This document shows, in pieces, positions 1-5,834 of a DNA stretch of 25,031 nucleotides. Under the pieces are notes generated by a model. That model did not search any database and was not told the DNA's origin. It worked only from the letters and a program-made list of their open reading frames with translations. The stretch is from positions 1 through 25,031 of the IMG/VR virus record IMGVR_UViG_3300009154_000258; one strand, written 5' to 3'. Both the position numbers and the translations under genes were made by a program. Position 1 is the first letter of the stretch, and each line of letters begins with the position of its first letter. This DNA comes from a virus.

Positions 1-9
1 CTCGGCCAT
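1..9 (-). CDS. Start of a leftward gene cut by the window edge
   Basis: An ATG at 7-9 on the minus strand overlaps the TGA stop (9-11) of the preceding gene by one base, and three codons (Met-Ala-Glu) are visible before the edge. The tight stop/start overlap matches the style of the other minus-strand genes, which is the only reason to call it. Nothing can be said about function. Confidence 0.4.
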
Positions 10-257
10 CACAGGCCCGCCGCTTCGCGCAGCTCGGCGGCCTTGCGACGTCGCAGCGTTTCCTTGGCCTCGTCAAGTGCCAGAGTCAGCTTCTCAATGA
101 AGGCTTCGGTTGCGGGTATATCGCTATAGATATTGCAGGAGTTGCTGATGTGAAAGATGACCGAAGGGCCGCCAAGGCCGCCCGAGGTCGTCTCAAACGT
201 CCAGCGGTCGGTTTCGCTCAAAACAATGCTTGTATTGAGGTACGTCTGGGTACTCAC
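9..257 (-). CDS. Hypothetical phage protein, 82 aa
   Basis: I do not recognise this protein. I chose the GTG at 255-257 because its GTGA overlaps the stop of the 45-residue membrane gene by four bases, the usual coupling in this phage. A GTG nine bases further upstream is also open but has no better ribosome site. The C-terminal half, from about residue 45, is a charged amphipathic helix rich in Lys, Arg, Glu and Ala that ends in a KAAELREAA-like run. The N-terminal half is Ser/Thr-rich with a Gly-Gly-Leu-Gly-Gly segment. It is probably cytoplasmic, since no signal peptide or membrane segment is visible. It lies in the leftward gene set beyond the integrase, where early or lysogeny functions are common, but that is context only. 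Confidence 0.6.
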   Translation of the reverse strand: MSTQTYLNTSIVLSETDRWTFETTSGGLGGPSVIFHISNSCNIYSDIPATEAFIEKLTLALDEAKETLRRRKAAELREAAGL

Positions 258-391
258 TGGCCCCACCCCGGTAGGCCGATGTTTGCGGTGACCATTGCGG
301 CCACAAATGAAGCGCCCCAGAGGATGCCAAAAACCAAATATCCGCGATGAGTAAGGCGTAAGGCGGGTTCACTCTTGCGTGGTCTATTCAC
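254..391 (-). CDS. Small single-pass membrane protein, 45 aa
   Basis: A short gene below usual length cutoffs. The GTG start at 389-391 is preceded on the minus strand by GAAGGGG with about six bases of spacing, a good ribosome site. The product begins with a basic stretch (Asn-Arg-Pro-Arg-Lys) and then has one hydrophobic segment at about residues 18-40 (YLVFGILWGASFVAAMVTA), ending in Pro-Gly-Trp-Gly-Gln. The positive N-terminus suggests Nin/Cout topology. Its TGA overlaps the next gene's GTG by four bases. Small membrane proteins of this shape are common in actinobacteriophages; some take part in superinfection exclusion or lysis, but nothing here decides a role. It is the first gene leftward from the region left of the integrase. 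Confidence 0.6.
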   Translation of the reverse strand: MNRPRKSEPALRLTHRGYLVFGILWGASFVAAMVTANIGLPGWGQ

Positions 392-442
392 TGCGTGCCC
401 CTTCAATGTAGGTTTGAAGGTGGGCTGAAGCAGTTAAGATTT

Positions 443-472
443 GCCTTGAGTTATCCCGTGATAACTAAAGGC
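443..472. promoter_or_regulatory. Near-perfect 30-bp inverted repeat, candidate operator
   Basis: The left arm (443-455) and right arm (460-472) are reverse complements at 12 of 13 positions around a 4-base centre, CCGT. The inner seven pairs, AGTTATC/GATAACT, are perfect. It lies between the leftward 45-residue gene and the integrase side. There is no T-run on either side, so it does not look like an intrinsic terminator. A dimeric repressor operator is the simplest reading. A hairpin in the leader of the leftward transcript, or part of the recombination site, are alternatives. Confidence 0.5.
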
Positions 473-516
473 GCTGCTCCACACCCACCAATGTTCAATA
501 ACTTGGGGAGTTCCTT

Positions 517-672
517 GTGAGCAAAGTTCTACACCATCAACTACTGCAAATGGGGGCCAAATTCGGGCGACACGCCAAATTTCTTGTTTTGGCGCTGAGA
601 AATACATCTATTCCCGTATTCGACACGAGATTTGCCCTAAACCTGTCCATACTGAGCAGTTCACGCGGCTAA
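517..672 (+). CDS. Possible 51-aa ORF upstream of the integrase
   Basis: A GTG at 517-519 is preceded by GGGGAG at 505-510 with six bases of spacing, which is a strong ribosome site, and the frame stays open for 51 codons to a TAA at 670-672. The peptide is basic in its N-terminal half (several His, Lys and Arg) with a short hydrophobic stretch around residues 22-27. No family is recognised. It would be the first gene of a rightward unit with the integrase, 26 bases upstream of it. The good ribosome site argues for it; the small size and lack of recognisable features argue against it. Confidence 0.3.
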   Translation: MSKVLHHQLLQMGAKFGRHAKFLVLALRNTSIPVFDTRFALNLSILSSSRG

Positions 673-676
673 GAGG

Positions 677-698
677 TCGGGGTAATCGGGGATCGGGG
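677..698 (+). repeat. Three TCGGGG repeats at the integrase ribosome site
   Basis: TCGGGG occurs at 677-682, 686-691 and 693-698, the last touching the ATG of the integrase. The middle GGGG (688-691) is at a suitable distance (seven bases) to serve as the Shine-Dalgarno sequence. Three GGGG tracts plus a nearby GG (674-675) could form a small G-quadruplex in DNA or mRNA. Any effect on integrase translation is inference. Confidence 0.4.
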
Positions 699-1496
699 AT
701 GAAGGTTCTAACCACGGCTGAGGCCATTACTATTGCCGCACACGCGCGCGAGGTCGCTGGAGGTTCTAAAGAAACCAGCAAACTTGACGCTTTCGTGCTA
801 CGCGCGATCGGCGTGCCACCACAAGAGGCCACGCTTGCGCACCTTGAGGCGGTTGTCCTGCGGTCGCAACATCGAGGGACTCGCGCCACGTATGCCAAAC
901 GATTGCGTAGCGTGTTTGAACTGCTCAACAAAGTCGGTGCAATTGACAACGACGTGTATTTGCAGCTGCCCAAACTGCGCCACCCGAAATACCTGCCGCG
1001 TCCATTTGCCGACGATCAGGTTGACCGGCTCATGGCTGAACTGCCCGAACCTCATCGCTCAGCCGTCCAGTTCGCCTTATTGACCGGCGCACGGGCGATG
1101 GAGGTTTATGCGTTTGAGGGTCAGCACCTAGTAGGCGGGGCTAACGGCTATGAGGTGCTTTTGCATGGCAAAGGTGGCACGCGGCTAACCGTTCCGGCTC
1201 ACCCGGCGATCATTGAGTTAGTCAATTCGCGTCATACCCTTGGGCCAATCTTTCCGTACCGCAACGCTCATCGAGTGTCGATGGATTGCAGCATTGCGAT
1301 CCAAAAAGTGCTTGGCCCTGGTTACACGTTCCACATGTGCCGGCACACTTTCGGCACTCGGGTCTACAAAGCCTCGGGCAACTCGCTACTTTTGACCCAG
1401 CAACTTCTCAGGCATCAAGACGTTTCAAGCACTCTGGGTTATGTCTTAGTTTCTCAGAATGCGCCACGGGCTGCCGTTGAACTGCTGACGGCTTAA
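699..1496 (+). CDS. int: Tyrosine recombinase (phage integrase), 265 aa
   Basis: This is a tyrosine site-specific recombinase, expected to integrate the phage into the host chromosome and excise it. Residues 1-95 form the SAM-like core-binding part, with the usual RATYAKRLRSV helix. Residues 100-265 are the catalytic domain. Visible catalytic residues are Arg132 (TGARAMEV), Lys158 (HGKGG hairpin), His212 and Arg215 (HMCRH), His239 (LLRHQD) and the Tyr248 nucleophile (STLGYV). It is short because it lacks the N-terminal arm-binding domain seen in lambda-type integrases, so it resembles the simple XerC-like size class. The ATG at 699 is the only start codon in a frame open for about 200 bases upstream. 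It is transcribed against the structural operon and followed 20 bases later by a HIRAN gene. Confidence 0.92.
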   Translation: MKVLTTAEAITIAAHAREVAGGSKETSKLDAFVLRAIGVPPQEATLAHLEAVVLRSQHRGTRATYAKRLRSVFELLNKVGAIDNDVYLQLPKLRHPKYLPRPFADDQVDRLMAELPEPHRSAVQFALLTGARAMEVYAFEGQHLVGGANGYEVLLHGKGGTRLTVPAHPAIIELVNSRHTLGPIFPYRNAHRVSMDCSIAIQKVLGPGYTFHMCRHTFGTRVYKASGNSLLLTQQLLRHQDVSSTLGYVLVSQNAPRAAVELLTA

Positions 1497-1516
1497 TTAC
1501 ATAACTAGGGGAAAGC

Positions 1517-1972
1517 ATGACCGAACCACAACAACAATGGACAATTGCCTACTTGGACGTTCCAGAAATCCAAAGCAAATTCATGTTCGATGTTGTCGGC
1601 GAATCGTATTGCCGCGATGGGTTGATGGGGCACATCAGGAATTCGACACCAGATGAGCGCGAAGAGGGCGAGATTTACAAGATGGCCGATCTGGTGTTTG
1701 AACCAACCAACGAATTTGACCCAAACGCGATCGCCGTTTACATGCACGGCCCGCGCGTCGGCTACATTCCGCGATCGTCAGGCGACGCCGTGGGTGCGGT
1801 AATGCGTAAGGCTTACGCGATGGGCGCTAACCGCATTTTGGTGTGGGCTGTTATCGGGTGGGATACCAACAATCCGCAGCCGCCAATTGGCGTGAAATTG
1901 AATCTGCCGATTTTTGACATGAACACGACTGTGATTTCGTTTACCGAAATCGACAAGCCCATCGGCTACTGA
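1517..1972 (+). CDS. HIRAN-domain protein, 151 aa
   Basis: The body of the protein (about residues 23-135) matches the HIRAN domain: an early V-V-G-E-S-Y strand (26-31), the central EPTNEFDPNAIAVY signature (62-75), then GPRVGYIPR (78-86), and a late GVKLNLPI strand (125-132). HIRAN domains bind the 3' ends of single-stranded DNA and are known in HLTF/Rad5-type remodelers and as stand-alone bacterial and phage proteins. Here it stands alone with short tails. The ATG is preceded by AGGGGA at good spacing, and the gene lies 20 bases after the integrase, so the two are probably co-transcribed. A role in processing or protecting DNA ends during integration, excision or replication is inferred from this pairing only. 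Confidence 0.8.
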   Translation: MTEPQQQWTIAYLDVPEIQSKFMFDVVGESYCRDGLMGHIRNSTPDEREEGEIYKMADLVFEPTNEFDPNAIAVYMHGPRVGYIPRSSGDAVGAVMRKAYAMGANRILVWAVIGWDTNNPQPPIGVKLNLPIFDMNTTVISFTEIDKPIGY

Positions 1973-2015
1973 GTTAAGCGGCGCAACCGTACCGATAACG
2001 GCACGCTTGTGACAC

Positions 2016-2059
2016 AAAAAAGCGCCCCCACCACGGCAGGGGCAGACCGTGGTGGGGGC
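2016..2059 (-). terminator. Intrinsic terminator of the leftward late operon
   Basis: A 13-bp perfect stem (2024-2036 with 2047-2059; core CCCCCACCACGG) with a 10-base loop is followed on the minus strand by a run of six T (2016-2021). It lies just after the stop of the last minus-strand gene (2075-2077), so it fits termination of the long leftward operon. On the plus strand the hairpin lacks a T-run, but it could still block the converging integrase-HIRAN transcript. Confidence 0.88.
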
Positions 2060-2074
2060 AGTTAAAGGGTTGGG

Positions 2075-2299
2075 CTATTCGTCGTCGTCAATCTCGGCCC
2101 ATTCCTCATCAAGGCGGCATTCGTCAAGCATTCCTCGCGCTGTCCAATATGGCGTAGTGCTATCGCGCAGAGTGTGCAACGACATCTCGCCCGTGGCGCT
2201 TTCAATGACCTCAGCGACGACTATCCAGCGGGTCATCATGACTGAGCCTTCAAGATCGTTGGCGATCGCTTCGGCGATGTGGTTGTCGAGGCTGCTCAT
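2075..2299 (-). CDS. Hypothetical phage protein, 74 aa
   Basis: A small acidic protein ending in Asp-Asp-Asp-Glu. The middle (about residues 21-32, MMTRWIVVAEVI) is a beta-strand-like segment typical of short conserved actinophage proteins, usually read as 'valine-threonine-arginine-tryptophan then hydrophobic strand'. I cannot assign a function. The ATG (2297-2299) overlaps the TGA of the DUF6378 gene by four bases (ATGA), so translation is probably coupled. It is the last gene before the terminator at 2016-2059. Confidence 0.65.
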   Translation of the reverse strand: MSSLDNHIAEAIANDLEGSVMMTRWIVVAEVIESATGEMSLHTLRDSTTPYWTARGMLDECRLDEEWAEIDDDE

Positions 2300-2586
2300 C
2301 TTGACCGCTCAACGTGGTCGAGACACAGAAGGTATCCAATTGCGTCGCACAAATTGTCTCTTGCTGGCTTGCCAACCGACTGGCGCACAAGCTTGAGGGC
2401 AGCCATGCACAGAGCGACGTGTTCGCCGTCAATCAGAACGTCGTCTCTGAGTAGCGGCGAGAGCACGGCCGACCAGGCTAAACCGATGGCGTCAAAGTCA
2501 GCAGTAGGCGGCCCGTAATGCGCGCCGCGGTCTCCCTCAACGAGGCTGGCGGCTTCCTCCAAAAGCGTCTTGTCGATGTAGTCCAT
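2296..2586 (-). CDS. DUF6378-type phage protein, 96 aa
   Basis: The sequence carries the pattern of the DUF6378 family of phage proteins: a Gly-Asp-Arg then H-Y-G-P-P motif (HYGPP, residues 23-27 from the chosen start), a following aromatic helix, the HVALCMAALKLVRQ helix in the middle, and a C-terminal RDNLCDAIGYLLCL helix. The family is of unknown function and is common near nucleic-acid genes of actinophages. I chose the ATG at 2584-2586 because it overlaps the previous gene's TAA by one base and has GAGGGG seven bases upstream. An upstream start at 2649 would add 21 unlikely residues overlapping the exonuclease. Confidence 0.75.
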   Translation of the reverse strand: MDYIDKTLLEEAASLVEGDRGAHYGPPTADFDAIGLAWSAVLSPLLRDDVLIDGEHVALCMAALKLVRQSVGKPARDNLCDAIGYLLCLDHVERSR

Positions 2587-3389
2587 TACCTGACCCCTCG
2601 CATTTCGACGGCTGCTGATCGACTCTTGCCGCGCTGGATCGCGCCACACTCAGTGCATCGGTACGCGGGGTATCGGGTCACGGCAGTAGTGGCAAAACCT
2701 GCCGACTCCAACTGTTCGCAGCCGCAGACCACACAACAGCGAACGTCATCGCCCACGACTAGGCCCCAGTTCAGCGCGTTGCCCAAGTAGGGCCGAAGAC
2801 GCTCAAACGCTAACTCCGTGACCTTTACGTCTTGGCGGTTGTATCGGCGCAGGCGGGCCTGTGCTTTGACATCGCCACCCATTGCGGCTTTAGCCTCGGC
2901 CGCGTTGTAGTGACCGTCCTTGTTTTCGATGCCGAGGCGATCGCAGAGGTGGCGCAGCGACTTTGACTCAAACGAAAACTGTTGACGGGCGATTAAATAC
3001 AGGTCTACCGAACGGTATGGCGCCGGCAGGGGCAAATTTCCGGCCATTGCCCAGTCCGACCTGAGCCATTTTTCATCGGCCGCTTTGGAGTTGAAGCCGA
3101 CTACGTAATCTGCCTCATTCATCCAATCCCAGACGGTGCGGGCTACGTGCCACGGGTCTTCGGGCTGATCCCATGCGGCCACAAACTTGTACATCTTTTC
3201 ACCCATGAAATGCCCACTGGCGCAGAGTGTGCGGGGCAGCACATCCCAGCGATCAGGATGCACATAGTTGACGCGCTTGAAGTCACGCGGCTCCCACACG
3301 TCCATTGTGACTTCACCAGGTAGGCGCTCCAAGTCAATCGTCAAGATTCGCGGGGCTGCTTTTTTTAGGTTGCGCGCCAAATCACCCAT
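2586..3389 (-). CDS. DEDD-type 3'-5' exonuclease with C-terminal zinc ribbon
   Basis: This is an RNase H-fold exonuclease of the DnaQ/DEDD superfamily, 267 aa. Exo I is LTIDLER, with Asp19 and Glu21. Exo II is the VVGFNSKAADEKWL stretch, with Asn100 and Asp105. Exo III is YNRQDV, with Tyr183 and Asp187. The Y-x-x-Q-D-V form resembles YprB-like and phage exonucleases. After residue 215 there is an apparent zinc ribbon with Cys219-x2-Cys222 and Cys245-x2-Cys248. The likely role is trimming or proofreading of DNA or RNA ends. The polymerase it would serve is not in the window. Its ATG overlaps the preceding gene by eight bases and its TAA overlaps the next ATG by one. Unusually for a DNA-metabolism gene it lies downstream of the lysis genes in the same operon. 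Confidence 0.82.
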   Translation of the reverse strand: MGDLARNLKKAAPRILTIDLERLPGEVTMDVWEPRDFKRVNYVHPDRWDVLPRTLCASGHFMGEKMYKFVAAWDQPEDPWHVARTVWDWMNEADYVVGFNSKAADEKWLRSDWAMAGNLPLPAPYRSVDLYLIARQQFSFESKSLRHLCDRLGIENKDGHYNAAEAKAAMGGDVKAQARLRRYNRQDVKVTELAFERLRPYLGNALNWGLVVGDDVRCCVVCGCEQLESAGFATTAVTRYPAYRCTECGAIQRGKSRSAAVEMRGVR

Positions 3390-3621
3390 CGCACAAGCAC
3401 CGGCCTCGACGATGACGAGAAACCGTCATGGCGCTCATCTGCACGCCGGTAGCGCGAATGGCAGCCGCGATGTGTTCTAACAGCATGTCGGAGTCAATCG
3501 CAGCTCGTAGCGCGTCAGCGTCCTCAGCATCAAGCCTGCCCAATAGTTGCCCAACCGTGCAGCGCGGCCCCGGCAGACTCTGTTTAGACGATTCCTGTAT
3601 GAGCGCATCTTTCAACTTCAC
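3382..3621 (-). CDS. Small HTH-like DNA-binding protein, 79 aa
   Basis: The layout is that of small actinophage proteins with a predicted helix-turn-helix: a helix rich in Asp, Ala and Leu (DAEDADALRAAIDS), then LLEHIAAAIRATGVQMSAMTV as helix-turn-recognition helix, then S-R-H-R-R-G-R-C-L-C. The terminal R-H-R-x-G-x-C-x-C tail is typical of this group, and its two Cys could bind metal. A regulator or terminase/DNA-packaging accessory role is possible but unproven. I prefer the GTG at 3619-3621, which has GAAGGGG five bases upstream. An ATG at 3637-3639, directly after the previous stop, would add six residues. Confidence 0.68.
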   Translation of the reverse strand: MKLKDALIQESSKQSLPGPRCTVGQLLGRLDAEDADALRAAIDSDMLLEHIAAAIRATGVQMSAMTVSRHRRGRCLCDG

Positions 3622-3639
3622 GGTTGCCCCTTCGATCAT

Positions 3640-3759
3640 CTAGAAAATGTCGAACCGATCAGGTTTAGATAGTTGTTTGTAGATTGCGCGGCCGATGAAT
3701 GCGCCGCCGATCGCTAGGCCGGCAAACATGAAGCCAACGGCGATATCGTTAAATTCCAA
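3640..3759 (-). CDS. Small membrane protein, about 39 aa
   Basis: The reading frame ending at 3640 encodes one clear hydrophobic glycine-rich segment (VGFMFAGLAIGGAFIGRAIY) followed by a short polar tail ending in Asp-Arg-Phe-Asp-Ile-Phe. The start is uncertain. A TTG at 3757-3759 overlaps the end of the kinase-nucleotidyltransferase gene by 11 bases; an ATG at 3727-3729 would give only 29 residues. Neither has a convincing Shine-Dalgarno sequence. A longer frame back to 3855 would overlap the upstream gene by over 100 bases and is unlikely. It looks like a single-pass membrane peptide. A contribution to lysis is conceivable given the nearby holin and lysin, but this is inference. Confidence 0.5.
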   Translation of the reverse strand: MEFNDIAVGFMFAGLAIGGAFIGRAIYKQLSKPDRFDIF

Positions 3760-4486
3760 GTTCTTGCCGTTTCTTAGTTGCTGACACTTGGCCGATTTTT
3801 TCCGGCGGTGTGACCTGGTCAATGCAGTAACCAACATCGCGCCCGTACACAACATGAGTGATGTTGGGTAGTTGCATCACCGTTCGACCGGCTGGCATGT
3901 AGTCGCGCAACTCGTCAAACGTCAACGGGTCTTTATCTAGGCCCGTTGTGTTTCGCACTCCCACGACAACGTTGCCGGTGCGTGTGGCTGCTTCCTGATA
4001 TAGCCATTCATGGCCTTCGTGCCACGGCTGGAACCGTCCAAGTACAAGAGCGTGAGGTGCGCGCCAATCCACTAAATTAGTGGCAGAAAACACGGCCTCT
4101 AGTTCCTCATCAACGGTGAGACCGTCAGGGATACGCACGTCATATTCGGTCGGATCAACCCACAGAAGCGACGTGTCTTGGAAGTCACGCACGGGTGCGC
4201 GATCAACCCAAATCAGCACATCAGGTTTACCGAACGCGGCGCGTGTGTCCGGTGTAGGGCAGATGAAATCGACAATGACCGTGACGCCTTGCGCTGACAA
4301 TGTACGCGCAGTCCAACGCATGCGCCGTGCATGTTCGACACGATCAGCGACAGTGAAGCCGAGATCAACGTGTAAGTTTTGGCGCACCTCGTCGGCGTTC
4401 CATACAATGCCATTGACTCGATGTGCCAAGGCGCGGGCAAGTGTTGTCTTGCCCGCACCCGGCAACCCGATAATTTGAATAATCAT
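3749..4486 (-). CDS. Fusion: APS-kinase-like P-loop domain + NMN-adenylyltransferase-like domain
   Basis: Two enzymes are joined in 245 residues. Residues 1-140 are a P-loop kinase close to adenylylsulfate kinase (CysC): Walker A GLPGAGKTT (7-15), then ADEVRQNLHVDLGF and DRVEH (31-52), which follows the CysC pattern D-G-D-N-V-R...D-L-G-F...D-R-x-E-N. Residues 145-245 are a nucleotidyltransferase of the HxGH class, with GRFQPWHEGH (150-159) and a late VSATKKR (234-240) matching the I-S-x-T-x-x-R motif of NadM/NadR-type NMN adenylyltransferases. The joint activity is not known. NAD-related salvage (phosphorylation then adenylylation, as in NadR with domains in the opposite order) is one option, sulfate activation another. 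The gene overlaps the lysin by four bases (ATGA). Confidence 0.82.
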   Translation of the reverse strand: MIIQIIGLPGAGKTTLARALAHRVNGIVWNADEVRQNLHVDLGFTVADRVEHARRMRWTARTLSAQGVTVIVDFICPTPDTRAAFGKPDVLIWVDRAPVRDFQDTSLLWVDPTEYDVRIPDGLTVDEELEAVFSATNLVDWRAPHALVLGRFQPWHEGHEWLYQEAATRTGNVVVGVRNTTGLDKDPLTFDELRDYMPAGRTVMQLPNITHVVYGRDVGYCIDQVTPPEKIGQVSATKKRQELGI

Positions 4487-5832
4487 TTGACGACCAAAAA
4501 GCCGCCGGCCTTACCCAATGCGGTTAACGACTGAACACCTGGCGTGCCGTTTGCAGCGTTACCAGACAAGCCCATCGACGAACTGCGGAACTTGTCATAA
4601 GCCGCTTGCGTTTTTGGCCCCCACAATCCGTCAACCGTCAACGTGGTGCCGACAACTTTGTTAAGAGCGGCTTGCACAGATTTGACGGCGGTTACGTCAT
4701 GCTTGAGAAGCGCGGCAAGGCTTACTGAGGGTTTTGGCTTAGGTGCAGGTACGGGCTTAGGTGCGGGCGTTGGCTTTGCATTGGGTGCGACGTACTGTTT
4801 CCAAATTGCTAGAAATGCTTGCTCGGATTCCTGCTGCTGAGTAACACCAGGTGCAACTTGCTTATTGAGCCACGCTTGCGGATACTGCGCCCAGTCGAAA
4901 CGCACAGTGCCGTCAGCATTAACGCCACCAATTCCCCACGCCGTAAAGTTTGTCCAATTGTTTGACAATTTTGCGGAGTACCGAAAACAGTTGCCAGCGT
5001 CGAGCATTGCCTTCATGTTCGCTGATGGGCCAAACATGGTGCGAATTTCGGGCAAGTGCGTTGAGTTGCACTGAAGAAAACCGACATCGAATGGTGGTTG
5101 TTCACTTGCCCAATCGTGCTTACCGGCGGGGTAAACCATGCTGGCATCCCAGCCTGACTCACGGCCCGCCAAAGTCCACACGATCCGATGTGTTGCGCCG
5201 GTTAAACCTTGAGCGGTTAAGAATGCAGAACACCATGCAGCGCCTTTAGTTACAGGTGGCTTGGGCTTGGGCATGATGGGCGCAATGATTTTGGCAATGA
5301 TTGAGGTTGTGCCATCGGGCTTGATGCCAAGGCGCTTGATGACGTTGGCGACATCGGCGGCCGTCGTGTTGCGCAAAGCTCCCCTGTCCCAGCTTTGAGA
5401 ATTTTCGGTGTGCATACCGTCGCAGTGAGGCGACCTCCACCATTCGCCGTTAGCAAGAATGCGGTGGCCATCGGTCGTGACGTAGCGGCTGAGAATCTTG
5501 TCAAGGTTGGCTTTCTCGGCGGCCGTCATGTGTGGCTCACCATCGGCCGGCAGAACCGTGTTGTACAAAACATCAACGGCCGTTCCCGAAGCGTGATTTG
5601 AGTAGCCCTTAGCGGCACGACTTTGACGCACCTCATGGCCGTCAATAGGGCCAGTCTTGATTGACATGCGCGGCCCCATTTCTTTTTGCCAAGCGGCGTA
5701 GAAATGCAGGAACACGGGCAGCGCAGCACGGGCGCACGTCACAGGCCGACCGACGCTAGGAATGATGCCAGTAGCGATGCGCGGGTCGCCGTCGTCGAGG
5801 ACGGGCCAACCGTTTAGTGATACGTCGTTCAT
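4483..5832 (-). CDS. Three-domain endolysin (M15 peptidase, transglycosylase-like, PG-binding)
   Basis: This 449-residue lysin degrades host peptidoglycan at the end of infection. Residues 20-165 form a D-Ala-D-Ala carboxypeptidase/VanY-type M15 peptidase with zinc motif SNHASGTAVDV (His80, Asp87) and the late HCDGMH (His141). Residues 195-345 look like a lysozyme/SLT-type glycosidase: LAGRESGWDAS carries the expected catalytic Glu225, followed by DVGFLQCNSTH. A Pro-Lys-Ala linker (352-369) joins a C-terminal peptidoglycan-binding domain of the PG_binding_1 type (about 370-415, with VDGLWGPKTQAAYDKF). No signal peptide is visible, so export through the holin upstream is expected. The ATG has AGGA upstream and lies two bases after the holin stop. 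Confidence 0.9.
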   Translation of the reverse strand: MNDVSLNGWPVLDDGDPRIATGIIPSVGRPVTCARAALPVFLHFYAAWQKEMGPRMSIKTGPIDGHEVRQSRAAKGYSNHASGTAVDVLYNTVLPADGEPHMTAAEKANLDKILSRYVTTDGHRILANGEWWRSPHCDGMHTENSQSWDRGALRNTTAADVANVIKRLGIKPDGTTSIIAKIIAPIMPKPKPPVTKGAAWCSAFLTAQGLTGATHRIVWTLAGRESGWDASMVYPAGKHDWASEQPPFDVGFLQCNSTHLPEIRTMFGPSANMKAMLDAGNCFRYSAKLSNNWTNFTAWGIGGVNADGTVRFDWAQYPQAWLNKQVAPGVTQQQESEQAFLAIWKQYVAPNAKPTPAPKPVPAPKPKPSVSLAALLKHDVTAVKSVQAALNKVVGTTLTVDGLWGPKTQAAYDKFRSSSMGLSGNAANGTPGVQSLTALGKAGGFLVVK

Positions 5833-5834
5833 GT

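Larger units (their letters stand above)
392..698. other. Control region between leftward genes and integrase
   Basis: About 300 bases without a well-supported gene separate the leftward 45-residue gene from the rightward integrase. It contains a 13-bp-arm inverted repeat (443-472), a possible 51-codon plus-strand ORF (517-672) and a G-rich repeat at the integrase ribosome site (677-698). A weak plus-strand promoter resemblance exists (TTGTTT near 584-589, then TCTATT after about 17 bases), but the match is too poor to call. The phage attachment site is expected in or near here because it usually lies beside the integrase gene. I cannot identify its core without the host sequence. Confidence 0.5.

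Noticed and set aside
443-472. Reading the inverted repeat as an intrinsic terminator
   Set aside because: No T-run on either strand, and it precedes the leftward gene and not follows one. An operator or control element fits better.
584-612. Possible plus-strand promoter (TTGTTT-17-TCTATT)
   Set aside because: Only three and four of six bases agree with the consensus elements; such matches are frequent by chance.
608-973. Minus-strand frame of 121 codons over the integrase start
   Set aside because: It lies opposite a well-supported integrase and has no family pattern; the integrase motifs fix the strand.
3640-3855. Longer 71-codon version of the small membrane ORF
   Set aside because: Its first 30 codons overlap the nucleotidyltransferase domain in another frame by over 100 bases, and the added residues are basic and non-conserved in appearance. 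Only the hydrophobic C-terminal part is kept.
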